Assembly (NCBI GenBank): GCA_040776985.1
Contig: JAXGZL010000001.1
Span: forward strand, 310,001 to 374,000
Reading direction: 5' to 3'
From: UBA6115 sp040776985
GTDB taxonomy: Bacteria > Bacillota > Clostridia > Christensenellales > Aristaeellaceae
Length of the DNA: 64,000 nucleotides
The notes beneath the pieces are model-generated. The model did no database searches. It was not told where the DNA came from and saw only the letters and a program-made list of their open reading frames with translations. The position numbers and the translations under genes are program-made. Of this stretch, positions 51,168 through 58,916 are shown piece after piece. The first letter of the stretch is position 1. Every line of letters starts with the position of its first letter.

Positions 51168-51240
51168 TGCGCCTTCAGGGACTCGAACCCGGGACACCCT
51201 GATTAAGAGTCAGGTGCTCTACCAACTGAGCTAAAGGCGC
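51165..51240 (-). tRNA. tRNA-Lys (anticodon CUU)
   Basis: Full cloverleaf on the minus strand: acceptor GCGCCTT/AAGGCGC, anticodon stem CCTGA/TCAGG with loop CTCTTAA, T-loop TTCGAGT, 3' ACCA encoded. Last of a five-tRNA cluster. Confidence 0.97.
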
Positions 51241-51241
51241 A

Positions 51242-51315
51242 TGGAGCGGGTGATGGGAATCGAACCCACGTGACCAGCTTGGAAGGCTGGAGCTCTGCCA
51301 TTGAGCTACACCCGC
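51242..51315 (-). tRNA. tRNA-Gly (anticodon UCC)
   Basis: Acceptor GCGGGTG/CACCCGC, anticodon loop CTTCCAA, normal T-loop TTCGATT, CCA encoded (TCCA). Separated from the Lys-CUU gene by one base. Confidence 0.97.
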
Positions 51316-51452
51316 AGGGGTCCGATTGGGCCGGTGGATGCCGCGTTCCCCTCCGGTGAAAAGCCTGCTTTTCAGCGAAGAGGAGGAATTCCGAAACACA
51401 GTGAGACGGCGGGCTTGCCCCGGCGGCAAACGCAGTGCAGGAAATTCCGACG
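51316..51452. other. 137-bp structured spacer inside the tRNA cluster
   Basis: Between the two Gly tRNA genes. It holds a TGAAAAG/CTTTTCA hairpin (about 51358-51376), near-repeated AGGAATTCCGA and AGGAAATTCCGA blocks, and a GC-rich GGCGGG/CCGGCGG segment. No tRNA cloverleaf or ORF is visible. It may be a mobile intergenic repeat or a processing element; unexplained. Confidence 0.4.
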
Positions 51453-51528
51453 TGGAGCGGTAGACGAGACTCGGACTCGCGACCTCAACCTTGGCAAGGT
51501 TGCGCTCTACCAACTGAGCTACTACCGC
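51453..51528 (-). tRNA. tRNA-Gly (anticodon GCC) with an unusual T-loop
   Basis: Acceptor GCGGTAG/CTACCGC, normal D-arm with GG, anticodon stem CAACC/GGTTG with loop TTGCCAA, CCA encoded. The T-loop reads TCCGAGT: position 55, nearly always U (pseudouridine), is C. Confidence 0.93.
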
Positions 51529-51558
51529 ATACAGGCTTGGACACAGCCGTGGGGAAAA

Positions 51559-51643
51559 TGGTGCGGACGAAGAGATTTGAACTCTTATGCCGTGGGGCAC
51601 CAGATCCTAAGTCTGGCGCGTCTGCCAATTCCGCCACGCCCGC
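51559..51643 (-). tRNA. tRNA-Leu (anticodon UAG)
   Basis: 85-nt class II tRNA with a long variable arm (TGCCCCACGGCA), acceptor GCGGGCG/CGTCCGC, anticodon stem CCAGA/TCTGG with loop CTTAGGA, ACCA encoded. Confidence 0.96.
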
Positions 51644-51662
51644 GCGTCTGGCCCCAGAGGGG

Positions 51663-51738
51663 TGGTGACCCATCCGCGACTCGAACGCGGGACACCTTGA
51701 TTAAAAGTCAAGTGCTCTGCCAACTGAGCTAATGGGTC
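51663..51738 (-). tRNA. tRNA-Lys (anticodon UUU)
   Basis: Acceptor GACCCAT/ATGGGTC, anticodon stem CTTGA/TCAAG with loop CTTTTAA, ACCA encoded. First gene of the cluster, about 40 bp after the promoter. Confidence 0.97.
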
Positions 51739-51784
51739 GTAGGCAGCCTCATCGGCGGAATTACCCTTGACAGCGGCGAAAGTT

Positions 51785-51813
51785 ATAATACATGACCCTG
51801 ATGGATTGGTCAA
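51785..51813 (-). promoter_or_regulatory. Promoter of the tRNA cluster
   Basis: TTGACC (51808-51813), 17-bp spacer, TATTAT (51785-51790) on the minus strand, 47 bp before the first tRNA gene. Confidence 0.75.
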
Positions 51814-51935
51814 GTAAAAATTTCAGAAAAGTGATAAATTTGGCCTCAGGCTGAAATGACGTCCTTTGGGCAGACAAACCATTCAAATAAAAATCAAAGG
51901 GTATATTCAAGGCATCAACGAAGGAGGTGGCCTTA

Positions 51936-52535
51936 ATGAAAGAAAAAGTGGTTTTTATCCTGCTGGAAGGGTTTGCGGACTGGGAAGGGGCGCCGCTGGC
52001 GGCAGAATTGAGGGCAGCAGAGGTGGAGCATCCCTTTTTTGAGGTGCTGTATGCCTCGGACAAAAAGGAGCCCCGCCGCTCGATCGGGGGCCTGACGGTG
52101 CTGCCGGACATCGCCCTGGAGGAGATCCCGGAGGATGCCCGGGCGCTGATCCTGATTGGCGGCACCTCCTGGAAAGAGCCGGCGGCCAAGGCGGTGGCGC
52201 CTGTTGCCAAACGATTTCTGGATGAGGGCAAGGTGGTGGGCGCCATCTGCGACGCGGCACGCTTCCTGGGGGCGCATGGATTGCTCAATGCGCATCAGCA
52301 TACGGCAAACTTCAAGGAATCCCTTGAAAAAGAAGAAGAATACCAGAATCCGGCAGGCTTCCGGGAGGAGGAATGCGTCAGGGACCGAAACCTGGTGACC
52401 GCCAACGGCCAGGCGCCCTACCTCTTTGCCCGGGAGATGCTGCTGGCGCTGGGGGTAGCTGAAACTGAGGCGGAGCGCTGGTATGATTTCAATACCATGG
52501 GCCTTCGGGCGGCCATCAGGAAATACTATCCTTAA
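51936..52535 (+). CDS. DJ-1/PfpI family protein (class-I glutamine amidotransferase-like)
   Basis: 199 residues starting MKEKVVFILLEGFADWE at 51936, with AAGGAGG 8 nt upstream (a GTG at 51927 overlaps the ribosome site region). The nucleophile elbow VVGAICDAARFLG contains Cys ~104, and the acid residue is Glu/Asp in LEGFADWE. Members act as chaperones, glyoxalases or deglycases, and the YdeA branch is uncharacterised. Forms an operon with the ABM protein 14 bp downstream. Confidence 0.87.
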   Translation: MKEKVVFILLEGFADWEGAPLAAELRAAEVEHPFFEVLYASDKKEPRRSIGGLTVLPDIALEEIPEDARALILIGGTSWKEPAAKAVAPVAKRFLDEGKVVGAICDAARFLGAHGLLNAHQHTANFKESLEKEEEYQNPAGFREEECVRDRNLVTANGQAPYLFAREMLLALGVAETEAERWYDFNTMGLRAAIRKYYP

Positions 52536-52549
52536 GAAAGGAAGCAGTG

Positions 52550-52867
52550 ATGAAGAAGAATTATCACCATGTGGAGGGCAAGCTGCTGGCCCAGCCCGGC
52601 CAGGGGGAGGCGCTGCTGCAAATCCTGCTGGAGGCGGCCCGGGGAATGGAGGCGGTGGAAGACTGCTTCTGCTATCTGGTGGGCACCCGGGCGGAGGAGC
52701 CTGACGCCGTTTATGTCATCGAGGTGTGGAAGGACGCGGCCGCCCACCAGGCTTCGCTGGCCCTGCCAGTGTTTCAGGCCCTGATCGCCAGGGCGCGCCC
52801 CCTTCTTGCCGGCATGGAGGATGTGCCCTCCCTGGTGATCCACGGCGGCAAGGCTAAAACCCTGTAA
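52550..52867 (+). CDS. Antibiotic biosynthesis monooxygenase (ABM) domain protein
   Basis: 105 residues, start MKKNYHHVEGKLLAQPG (52550), AGGA upstream. A single ABM ferredoxin-like domain: GQGEALLQILLEAARGMEAV, CFCYLVGTRAEEPDAVYVIE and WKDAAAHQASLALPVFQ. Such small proteins act as quinol or aldehyde oxidising enzymes, or as heme-degrading IsdG-like proteins; the sequence does not decide. Likely co-expressed with the DJ-1 family gene. Confidence 0.8.
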   Translation: MKKNYHHVEGKLLAQPGQGEALLQILLEAARGMEAVEDCFCYLVGTRAEEPDAVYVIEVWKDAAAHQASLALPVFQALIARARPLLAGMEDVPSLVIHGGKAKTL

Positions 52868-52870
52868 TCC

Positions 52871-54112
52871 TCAACCCCGCCCGTGCATCATGCCCAGGGA
52901 CTGAAGGGCATGGTCATCCACCGGGTTGATATCGGTGAGGTTGCGGCGATAGAGCATCAGCGCCCGGCGGATGCTGTTGTGGCCCCGGGTGGCACGCAGG
53001 TCGTCCAGGGCTTGTTCCAGGCGGCGTTCCCGTTTGTGCCTGGGGTCATCCCACAGGGGAAGCAGGCAGGCATCCTGGCTTTCCGTCAGGTCGCTGCCCT
53101 GGATCCCCAGGGAGCGCAGGGGCAGCTGCCAGTCATAGTGGGCCTGCAGCAGAGAAAAGGCCGCCCGGGCGATCTCGCCGCCCAGGTCGCTGGCCTGGGG
53201 CAGGCGGCACTGGCGGACGCAGCTTAAAAGCGCTGTGTCCCGCATCCACACCGAAACGGTGCGGCAATAAAACCCCTGGGCCCTGAGGCGCGCGCCCACG
53301 CTGTCCGCCAGCATGTAGAGCACTGCCTTGGCCTCCTCCTCATCCCGGATGTCCCGGGGCGTGGTGGTGGAGTTGCCCACGGATTTAACCACCGGCGCTG
53401 TTTCTTCCCATAAGACAGGGCTGGTGTCCTCCCCCCGGGCCATGGCCCTGAGGGCTGCGCCGTTTTTGCCCAGGGCCTTCCGCAGGGTCTGGGCAGGGGC
53501 CTGGGCCAGTTGCCCGATGGTGAAAATGCCCAGGCTGCCCAGGCACCGGGCGGTGGCGCGCCCCACAAACAGCAGGTCCCTGACCGGCAGGGGCCAGACC
53601 TTTTCCTGATAGTTTTCCCGGGTGATCACCGTGGTGGCGTCCGGCTTGCGCATGTCGGAGCCCAGCTTGGCAAACACCTTGTTGAAGCTGACTCCCACCG
53701 ACAGGGTGATGCCCAGTTCCCTGCGGGCGCTGCCCCGCAGCTGGGCGGCGATCTCCTCCCCGCTGAGGGTGGCATGGGCGCTCACATCCAACCAGCTTTC
53801 GTCCATGCCATAAGGCTCCACCAGGGGGGTATAGCGCTGGTAGATTTCCCGCATTCTCCGGGCATACAGGGCATATTTGCGGTGGTTGGCGGGGATCAGC
53901 AGCAGGCCCGGGCACTTCTGCCGGGCCTCCCAGACCGCTTCCCCGGTGATGACGCCGTGGGCCTTGGCCTCCTGGGATTTGGCCAGGATGATGCCATGGC
54001 GCAGGGAAGGATCCCCGCAGACCGCCACCGGGCGGCCCCTGAGGTCCGGGTTGCCCGCCGCCTCCACCGAGGCATAAAAGCTGTTGCAGTCGCTGTGCAG
54101 AATGGTTCGCAT
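52871..54112 (-). CDS. dinB: DNA polymerase IV / Y-family polymerase, SOS-controlled
   Basis: 413 residues starting MRTILHSDCNSFYASVE (54112). Metal ligands Asp-8 and the DE in VEPYGMDESWLDVS (~103-105). Thumb/little-finger segments include GVSFNKVFAKLGSDMRKPDA and LLFVGRATARCLGSLGIFTI. Error-prone bypass polymerase. A LexA box sits just before the gene, matching SOS induction. The C-terminus lacks an obvious clamp motif; it could belong to the UvrX/YqjW branch rather than housekeeping DinB. Confidence 0.9.
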   Translation of the reverse strand: MRTILHSDCNSFYASVEAAGNPDLRGRPVAVCGDPSLRHGIILAKSQEAKAHGVITGEAVWEARQKCPGLLLIPANHRKYALYARRMREIYQRYTPLVEPYGMDESWLDVSAHATLSGEEIAAQLRGSARRELGITLSVGVSFNKVFAKLGSDMRKPDATTVITRENYQEKVWPLPVRDLLFVGRATARCLGSLGIFTIGQLAQAPAQTLRKALGKNGAALRAMARGEDTSPVLWEETAPVVKSVGNSTTTPRDIRDEEEAKAVLYMLADSVGARLRAQGFYCRTVSVWMRDTALLSCVRQCRLPQASDLGGEIARAAFSLLQAHYDWQLPLRSLGIQGSDLTESQDACLLPLWDDPRHKRERRLEQALDDLRATRGHNSIRRALMLYRRNLTDINPVDDHALQSLGMMHGRG

Positions 54113-54128
54113 AAGCACCTCAAAATAA

Positions 54129-54174
54129 GAACATTTGTTCTCATTTATAATAGCCTGTTTTTATCTTTTGTCCA
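54129..54174 (-). promoter_or_regulatory. dinB promoter with LexA box
   Basis: TGGACA -35 (54169-54174), 16-bp spacer, TATTAT -10 (54147-54152), and directly downstream the palindrome GAACAAATGTTC (54129-54140). The palindrome fits the Gram-positive LexA consensus GAAC-RNRY-GTTC. Confidence 0.82.
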
Positions 54175-54261
54175 GCCTGAAAAAGGGTCACCACCATCAC
54201 CCCGCAGGAGGCCGTGTTAAAACAGGCGTCTTTTCACAAAACTTCAGCCCTCATTTGTTTC

Positions 54262-54308
54262 GCAATCTTTACGAAAAGATTGCAAATATTGCCGAGGCTT
54301 CGTATAAT
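54262..54308 (+). promoter_or_regulatory. moxR operon promoter with dyad over the -35
   Basis: TTGCAA (54280-54285), 17-bp spacer, TATAAT (54303-54308). A perfect 9-bp dyad GCAATCTTT/AAAGATTGC (54262-54283) overlaps the -35 and may be a repressor site. Confidence 0.7.
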
Positions 54309-54357
54309 GAAGGGGCCGCCGGGGAGGCAATCCTTGCGCGGCCTGAAAGGAAGCCTC

Positions 54358-55308
54358 ATGAGTTTAGACCCCCGCAACCTGGTTTATCAGCTGAAAAACA
54401 ATGTGCGCCGCGTGATTGTGGGCAAGGATGACGCCATTGAGCTGGCGCTGATCGCCCTGATCTGCAAGGGGCATGTGCTGATTGAGGACGTGCCCGGCGT
54501 GGGCAAGACCACCCTGGCCGCGGCGCTGTCCAGAAGCCTGGACTGCTCCTTCAAGCGCATCCAGTTTACCCCGGACGTGACCCCCTCTGATGTCACCGGC
54601 TTCACCATGTACAACATGCAGACCGGGGAGATGGAGTTCAAGCCCGGCGTGGTGATGACCCAGGTGCTGCTGGCGGACGAAATCAACCGCACCTCCCCCA
54701 AAACCCAGTCAAGCCTGCTGGAGGTGATGGAGGAGGGCCAGGTGACCGTGGACGGCGTCACCACCCGCCTGCCCCAGCCCTTTATGGTGCTGGCCACCCA
54801 GAACCCCATTGACTTTGTGGGCACCTATCCCCTGCCGGAGGCCCAGATGGACCGCTTTTTCCTGCGGATCCGCATCGGCTATCCCTCCATTGAGGAGGAG
54901 ATGGACGTGCTGGACCGCTTCTCCGGCAGCGAATCCCCCATGCAAAGCCTGCAGCCGGTCTGCGGGGCGGAGGAGATCATCGCCCTGCAGGAGCTGGTGG
55001 GCACGGTGTATTGCAGCCGGGAGGTACGCAGCTATGTGGCCACCATCGCCGCCGCCACAAGGAGCCATCCCGCCCTGCAGTTGGGGGTGTCCCCCCGGGG
55101 CGCCATCGCGCTGATCAGGGCGGCCCAGGCGGTGGCCCTGCTGTTTGGCCGGGAATACATCCTGCCGGACGATGTGCGGCAGATGGCGCTTTCCGTGCTG
55201 TCCCACCGGCTGATTTTAACCTCAGAATCCCGAATGAAGGGCGTGTCGGCAGAGGAGGTGCTGCGGCACATCCTGGACACCCTGCCGGTGCCAGGCGCAA
55301 AGGGATGA
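54358..55308 (+). CDS. MoxR family AAA ATPase
   Basis: 316 residues starting MSLDPRNLVYQLKNN (54358), GAAAGGAAG upstream; the longer frame begins inside the promoter. Walker A EDVPGVGKTTLA (~46), Walker B VLLADEINRTSPKTQ (~105), sensor-1 ATQNP. MoxR ATPases act as chaperones that mature VWA/DUF58 partners. Here the partner DUF58 gene overlaps by 4 bp and a transglutaminase gene follows, the classic trio. Confidence 0.94.
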   Translation: MSLDPRNLVYQLKNNVRRVIVGKDDAIELALIALICKGHVLIEDVPGVGKTTLAAALSRSLDCSFKRIQFTPDVTPSDVTGFTMYNMQTGEMEFKPGVVMTQVLLADEINRTSPKTQSSLLEVMEEGQVTVDGVTTRLPQPFMVLATQNPIDFVGTYPLPEAQMDRFFLRIRIGYPSIEEEMDVLDRFSGSESPMQSLQPVCGAEEIIALQELVGTVYCSREVRSYVATIAAATRSHPALQLGVSPRGAIALIRAAQAVALLFGREYILPDDVRQMALSVLSHRLILTSESRMKGVSAEEVLRHILDTLPVPGAKG

Positions 55309-56456
55309 CCGGGCGCCTGCTGGCGATTCTCAGCGTGCTCGCGGTGACGGGCCTGTCCGCCCTGTCCCTGGGCGGGCCCGTTTTTTATTTTGTGTCCTGG
55401 GCGCTGGCGCTGATGATCCTCTACGCCATCATCAGCCTGCTGGGCGCCCGCTTTTCTCTGCGCTTTACCCAGCGCCTCACCGCCGGCACCCTGGAACGGG
55501 GGGACAGCGGGCAGCTGATGGTGGGTCTGCAGCTGAAAAGCCCCCTGCCCGTGGGGCCGGTCAGCCTGCCCCTGATCCTGCCAGAGGGTCGGGTGGATGC
55601 CCAGATGCCAACCAACTTCCTCAGAGAAAGCAGCGCTGCCTTTTCCCTGCGCTTCCCCCATGTGGGAATCTGGCCGGTGGGGGCCAGCAAAATCACCCTG
55701 CAGGATTTGTTTGGCCTGTTTCGCCTGCCGGTCAAGTTAAAGCAGGCCCTGCCCCAGGCCTTGGTGCTGCCCCGCCGTTTTGAGGTGCTGCCCCTGGACT
55801 TTGCCCGCCTGGATGACGGCAGGGCGCTGCCTGGCCGGTCCGGGGAGGATGTGACCTCGCCGGAGGACACCCGGGCCTATCGCCTGGGCGATCCCTTCAA
55901 GCGCATCCACTGGAAGCTGTCCGTGCGCAGCCGGGAACTGATCGTGCGCCGTTTTGAAATTCCGGAGCCGCCGGACACCCTGATCCTGCTGGACTGCACC
56001 GCCCCCCTGGGCGGCACGGATCAGCCGGACGGCAGTGTCCGCCTGATTGACACCCTCAGCGAAACAGCGCTGTCCATCGCCGCCATGCAGATGCAGGAGG
56101 GGCAGCCGGTGCGCCTGCCGCTGTACGGCTCCCTGCAGAGCGAGTTCCACGCCGACCGGCAGGAGGCCCTGTCGGGGCTTAAGGAGCAGCTGGCCAGGCA
56201 GCCCTTTGACGGCGGCGTGCCCTTTGAGCGGGTGCTGAACCTGGAGCTGCGCCGCATGCGCCGCACCGGGGCCACCATCGTGATCACCACCCGGCTTGAC
56301 GCCCAGATCGCAGAAGGGGTCAAGAACATCCGCGCCTCCGGCCCCAATGTGCGCTTTTACCTGATCACGTTTACCATGAACGCCCCGGAATACAGCCCCT
56401 ATATCGCCCTTTTGCAGCAGCATATGGTGGAGGTGTGTTATGTCACGCCTGCTTGA
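55305..56456 (+). CDS. DUF58 domain membrane protein
   Basis: 383 residues; ATG overlaps the moxR stop. Two N-terminal membrane helices (~5-45), then a beta-rich region and the DUF58 motif YRLGDPFKRIHWKLSVRSRE (~187-206), followed by a VWA-like domain (TLILLDCTAP). Works with MoxR-type ATPases; exact role unknown. Overlaps the transglutaminase gene by 17 bp. Confidence 0.92.
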   Translation: MTGRLLAILSVLAVTGLSALSLGGPVFYFVSWALALMILYAIISLLGARFSLRFTQRLTAGTLERGDSGQLMVGLQLKSPLPVGPVSLPLILPEGRVDAQMPTNFLRESSAAFSLRFPHVGIWPVGASKITLQDLFGLFRLPVKLKQALPQALVLPRRFEVLPLDFARLDDGRALPGRSGEDVTSPEDTRAYRLGDPFKRIHWKLSVRSRELIVRRFEIPEPPDTLILLDCTAPLGGTDQPDGSVRLIDTLSETALSIAAMQMQEGQPVRLPLYGSLQSEFHADRQEALSGLKEQLARQPFDGGVPFERVLNLELRRMRRTGATIVITTRLDAQIAEGVKNIRASGPNVRFYLITFTMNAPEYSPYIALLQQHMVEVCYVTPA

Positions 56457-58791
56457 CTGGCTGAAGGCGGAGCTGGGCCGCTTTTTGCTGGTGGCCCTGA
56501 TTGGCTGGGGGCTGTCCCGCCCGGCGCTGGCCCTTTTTGGCGCTATGCCGGAGGACCTCTACGCCCTGATGTGGGCGGTCATCTGGGCCCTGGTGATGAG
56601 CCTGTTTGCCCGAATGCGGCCAACGCTGCAGCTGGTCTTTTCCGCCGTGCTGCTGGCAGCCATCTTCCTTCCAATGCTGCTTTTGCCCGGCTCCCTGCCC
56701 GCAAAGGCCGTATCCTTTGTGATGTCCCTGGCCTCCGGCAGCCCGCCGGCAGAGGCCTTCCGCTGGTATCTGGATGCCCTGATCCCCCTGATGCTGTTGC
56801 TGTTGGCGCTGTATGCCAGGCTGCTGATGGACGGGGACCCCGCCCTGTCCCTGCCCCTGGTGACCGCCCCCCTGTTGATGCTGTGGTTTGCGGGCGCCCG
56901 GGAAAACCTGTCCCTCTACTTCCCCGCGGTGCTGTCCCTGCCGCTTTTATACGCCTATGGCCATGCGGCGCCCGGCAGCGCTGTACTCAGCGTCCCTGAA
57001 AGCAAGCCCAGCCGCACCAGAGGGCTGAAGGCCATTGCCCTGGCCCTGGTCTTGGCCCTGCTGGCCTCCTGGCTGACCCCTGGGCAGCGGCAGACGGTGC
57101 CCCAGCTGGAAAAAATGGCGGACAGCATCCGCCAGACCATCGAGGACTATTTCTTCTTCACCGATTCCAGGCGCATGTTCTCCCTCTCCTCCCAGGGCTA
57201 TCAGCCCATGGGGGAAGAAGGCCTGGGGGGCAAGCCCCTGATCCCGGACAGCCCGCTGATGACGGTGAGCGTTTCCGGCAAGACCTATCTCCGGGGCACC
57301 GCCCTTGATATGTACAACGGCCGGGCCTGGTACGACACCCTGTCCAACGAGCGCTACGGCTTCCAGTCCATGCGATTTGTGGGGCTGAAGGCCGCCCTGT
57401 TTGATGAGGCGCTGCCGGATGGCGAGCGCGGGCCCAGCCTGTCGCTGTCCGTCCAGATGCTGGACACCCTGCCCTCCACCCTCTTTGTGCCCCAGCGCCT
57501 GCGCTCCCTGGCGCCGGGTGAGGGGATGGTGCCCTATTTCAACACCTCCTCCGAGGTTTTCATCACCCGGGACCTGCGCCAGGGGGACAGTTACAGCGCC
57601 CGCTTTGAAAACTATGTGGCGGGGGACGCTGCCACCGATGCCCTGGCCAGCCGGCTGTCCGGCGTCCATGACCCGGCCTATGAGACCATCCGCGGCACCT
57701 ACACCAAACTGCCCGGTCACCTGAAGCCCGGCGGGCTGATTGACCAGCTGGCCCGGGAGGTGGCAGGCAGCATCCAGGACCCCTACCAGCAAGCGCTGGC
57801 CCTGATGCGGCACCTGAAAAGCAACTACCGCTACACCCTGGACGTGCCAAACGCGCCGGCGACGCTGGACTTCGCCTCCCACTTCCTCTTTGACGTGAAG
57901 GAAGGCTACTGCACCTATTTCGCCACAGCCATGACGGTATTGGCCCGCTCCCTGGATCTGCCCGCCCGCTATGTGGAGGGCTTCCTGGCCGACCCTAAGG
58001 GGGCTGAGGCCATCACCCTCACCGCCCGCAACGCCCACGCCTGGACGGAGATCTATATCGCGGGCATAGGCTGGGTCACCTTTGACGCCACCGCCTCTGA
58101 AGGCGGCGAAGGGGAAGGCGAAGGCGAGGGGCAGCCGCCCCCAGGCAGCCCGCCGCCCAGCCCCACCCCATCTGCCTCCCCCGCCCCCACCCCGGAGCCC
58201 AGCCAGGGCCCGGATGAGGCATCCCAGGAGAGCCCCAGCCCCTCCCCCGCCCCGGGGGATGATCTGCCGACGCCCTCTCCCGCCCCCGGCGAAACTGCCC
58301 AGCCGGGCGGGGATGCGGAGGATGACAAGCCCACCTTCCCCTGGTGGCTGCTGTTTATCCTGCTTCTGGCCGGGCTTCTCATCTGGCGCATCCGGGAGGA
58401 GGAACCGGAGCGCCGCGCCCAAAAGGAAAAAGACCCCGCCCAAGCCTTTAATATCCTCTGGCAGGCGCTGCTCATGTCCCGCCAGGCAGCGGGCCAGGGC
58501 ATCGCTCCCGCCGAAACCGCCATTGACTATATGCGGCGCACAGCGCCGGATGACGCCGGGCTTAGAAACCTGGCCCTCATCCACAGCGCCCTCACCTATG
58601 GCCGCAAAAGCCCCAGCCCCGACAGCATGGCCCTGATGCGCATCCAGTACCGGGCCGCCTGGCAGGTATTAAAGCCCTGGCACAAAGCCAGGCTTGCGCT
58701 GACGCGGGCGGTAAAGCCCACCTTGGGCTATGTGATGCAGGGGCTCAGGCAGATAGCAAAAAGCCTGCTGGAGTTCATCAGGAAACGATAA
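56440..58791 (+). CDS. Transglutaminase-like membrane protein (TgpA-type)
   Basis: 783 residues. About six N-terminal membrane helices (to ~215), an extracellular region with the transglutaminase core: Cys in KEGYCTYFATAMTVLAR (~490), His in NAHAWTEIYI (~527) and Asp in WVTFDATASE (~543). A Pro/Ser-rich linker (~555-625), another membrane helix (~630-648) and a cytosolic C-terminal domain like DUF4129 follow. Likely acts on cell-surface proteins or peptides. Last gene of the moxR operon. Confidence 0.92.
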   Translation: MSRLLDWLKAELGRFLLVALIGWGLSRPALALFGAMPEDLYALMWAVIWALVMSLFARMRPTLQLVFSAVLLAAIFLPMLLLPGSLPAKAVSFVMSLASGSPPAEAFRWYLDALIPLMLLLLALYARLLMDGDPALSLPLVTAPLLMLWFAGARENLSLYFPAVLSLPLLYAYGHAAPGSAVLSVPESKPSRTRGLKAIALALVLALLASWLTPGQRQTVPQLEKMADSIRQTIEDYFFFTDSRRMFSLSSQGYQPMGEEGLGGKPLIPDSPLMTVSVSGKTYLRGTALDMYNGRAWYDTLSNERYGFQSMRFVGLKAALFDEALPDGERGPSLSLSVQMLDTLPSTLFVPQRLRSLAPGEGMVPYFNTSSEVFITRDLRQGDSYSARFENYVAGDAATDALASRLSGVHDPAYETIRGTYTKLPGHLKPGGLIDQLAREVAGSIQDPYQQALALMRHLKSNYRYTLDVPNAPATLDFASHFLFDVKEGYCTYFATAMTVLARSLDLPARYVEGFLADPKGAEAITLTARNAHAWTEIYIAGIGWVTFDATASEGGEGEGEGEGQPPPGSPPPSPTPSASPAPTPEPSQGPDEASQESPSPSPAPGDDLPTPSPAPGETAQPGGDAEDDKPTFPWWLLFILLLAGLLIWRIREEEPERRAQKEKDPAQAFNILWQALLMSRQAAGQGIAPAETAIDYMRRTAPDDAGLRNLALIHSALTYGRKSPSPDSMALMRIQYRAAWQVLKPWHKARLALTRAVKPTLGYVMQGLRQIAKSLLEFIRKR

Positions 58792-58808
58792 CGCCCGAAA
58801 ACGAAAAA

Positions 58809-58888
58809 ACAGGGGACGGTTCTGTGTGCAGCAACGGGTCAGTCTTCTAAAAACCCCGCGCCGTTTCGCACACAGAACCTTCCCCTGT
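58809..58888. repeat. REP-like imperfect inverted repeat
   Basis: Two 21-bp arms (58809-58829 and 58868-58888) match at 20 of 21 positions as inverted copies (core ACAGGGGACGGTTCTGTG), with a 38-bp loop. The arm resembles the AGGGGACGGTTCT family of REP sequences found near RAYT transposases in many bacteria. It also lies at the convergent ends of the transglutaminase and anti-sigma genes and may aid termination. Confidence 0.6.
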
Positions 58889-58916
58889 GTTGGTTGTTTG
58901 TTGCTGTGTTTCTGTC

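Noticed and set aside
51316..51452. A sixth, degenerate tRNA gene in the cluster
   Set aside because: I could not form an acceptor stem, T-loop or anticodon arm in either strand.
56947..58584. 545-codon open frame opposite the transglutaminase gene
   Set aside because: Shadow of a well-supported gene; Gly/Arg/Gln-rich, no ribosome site or domain.
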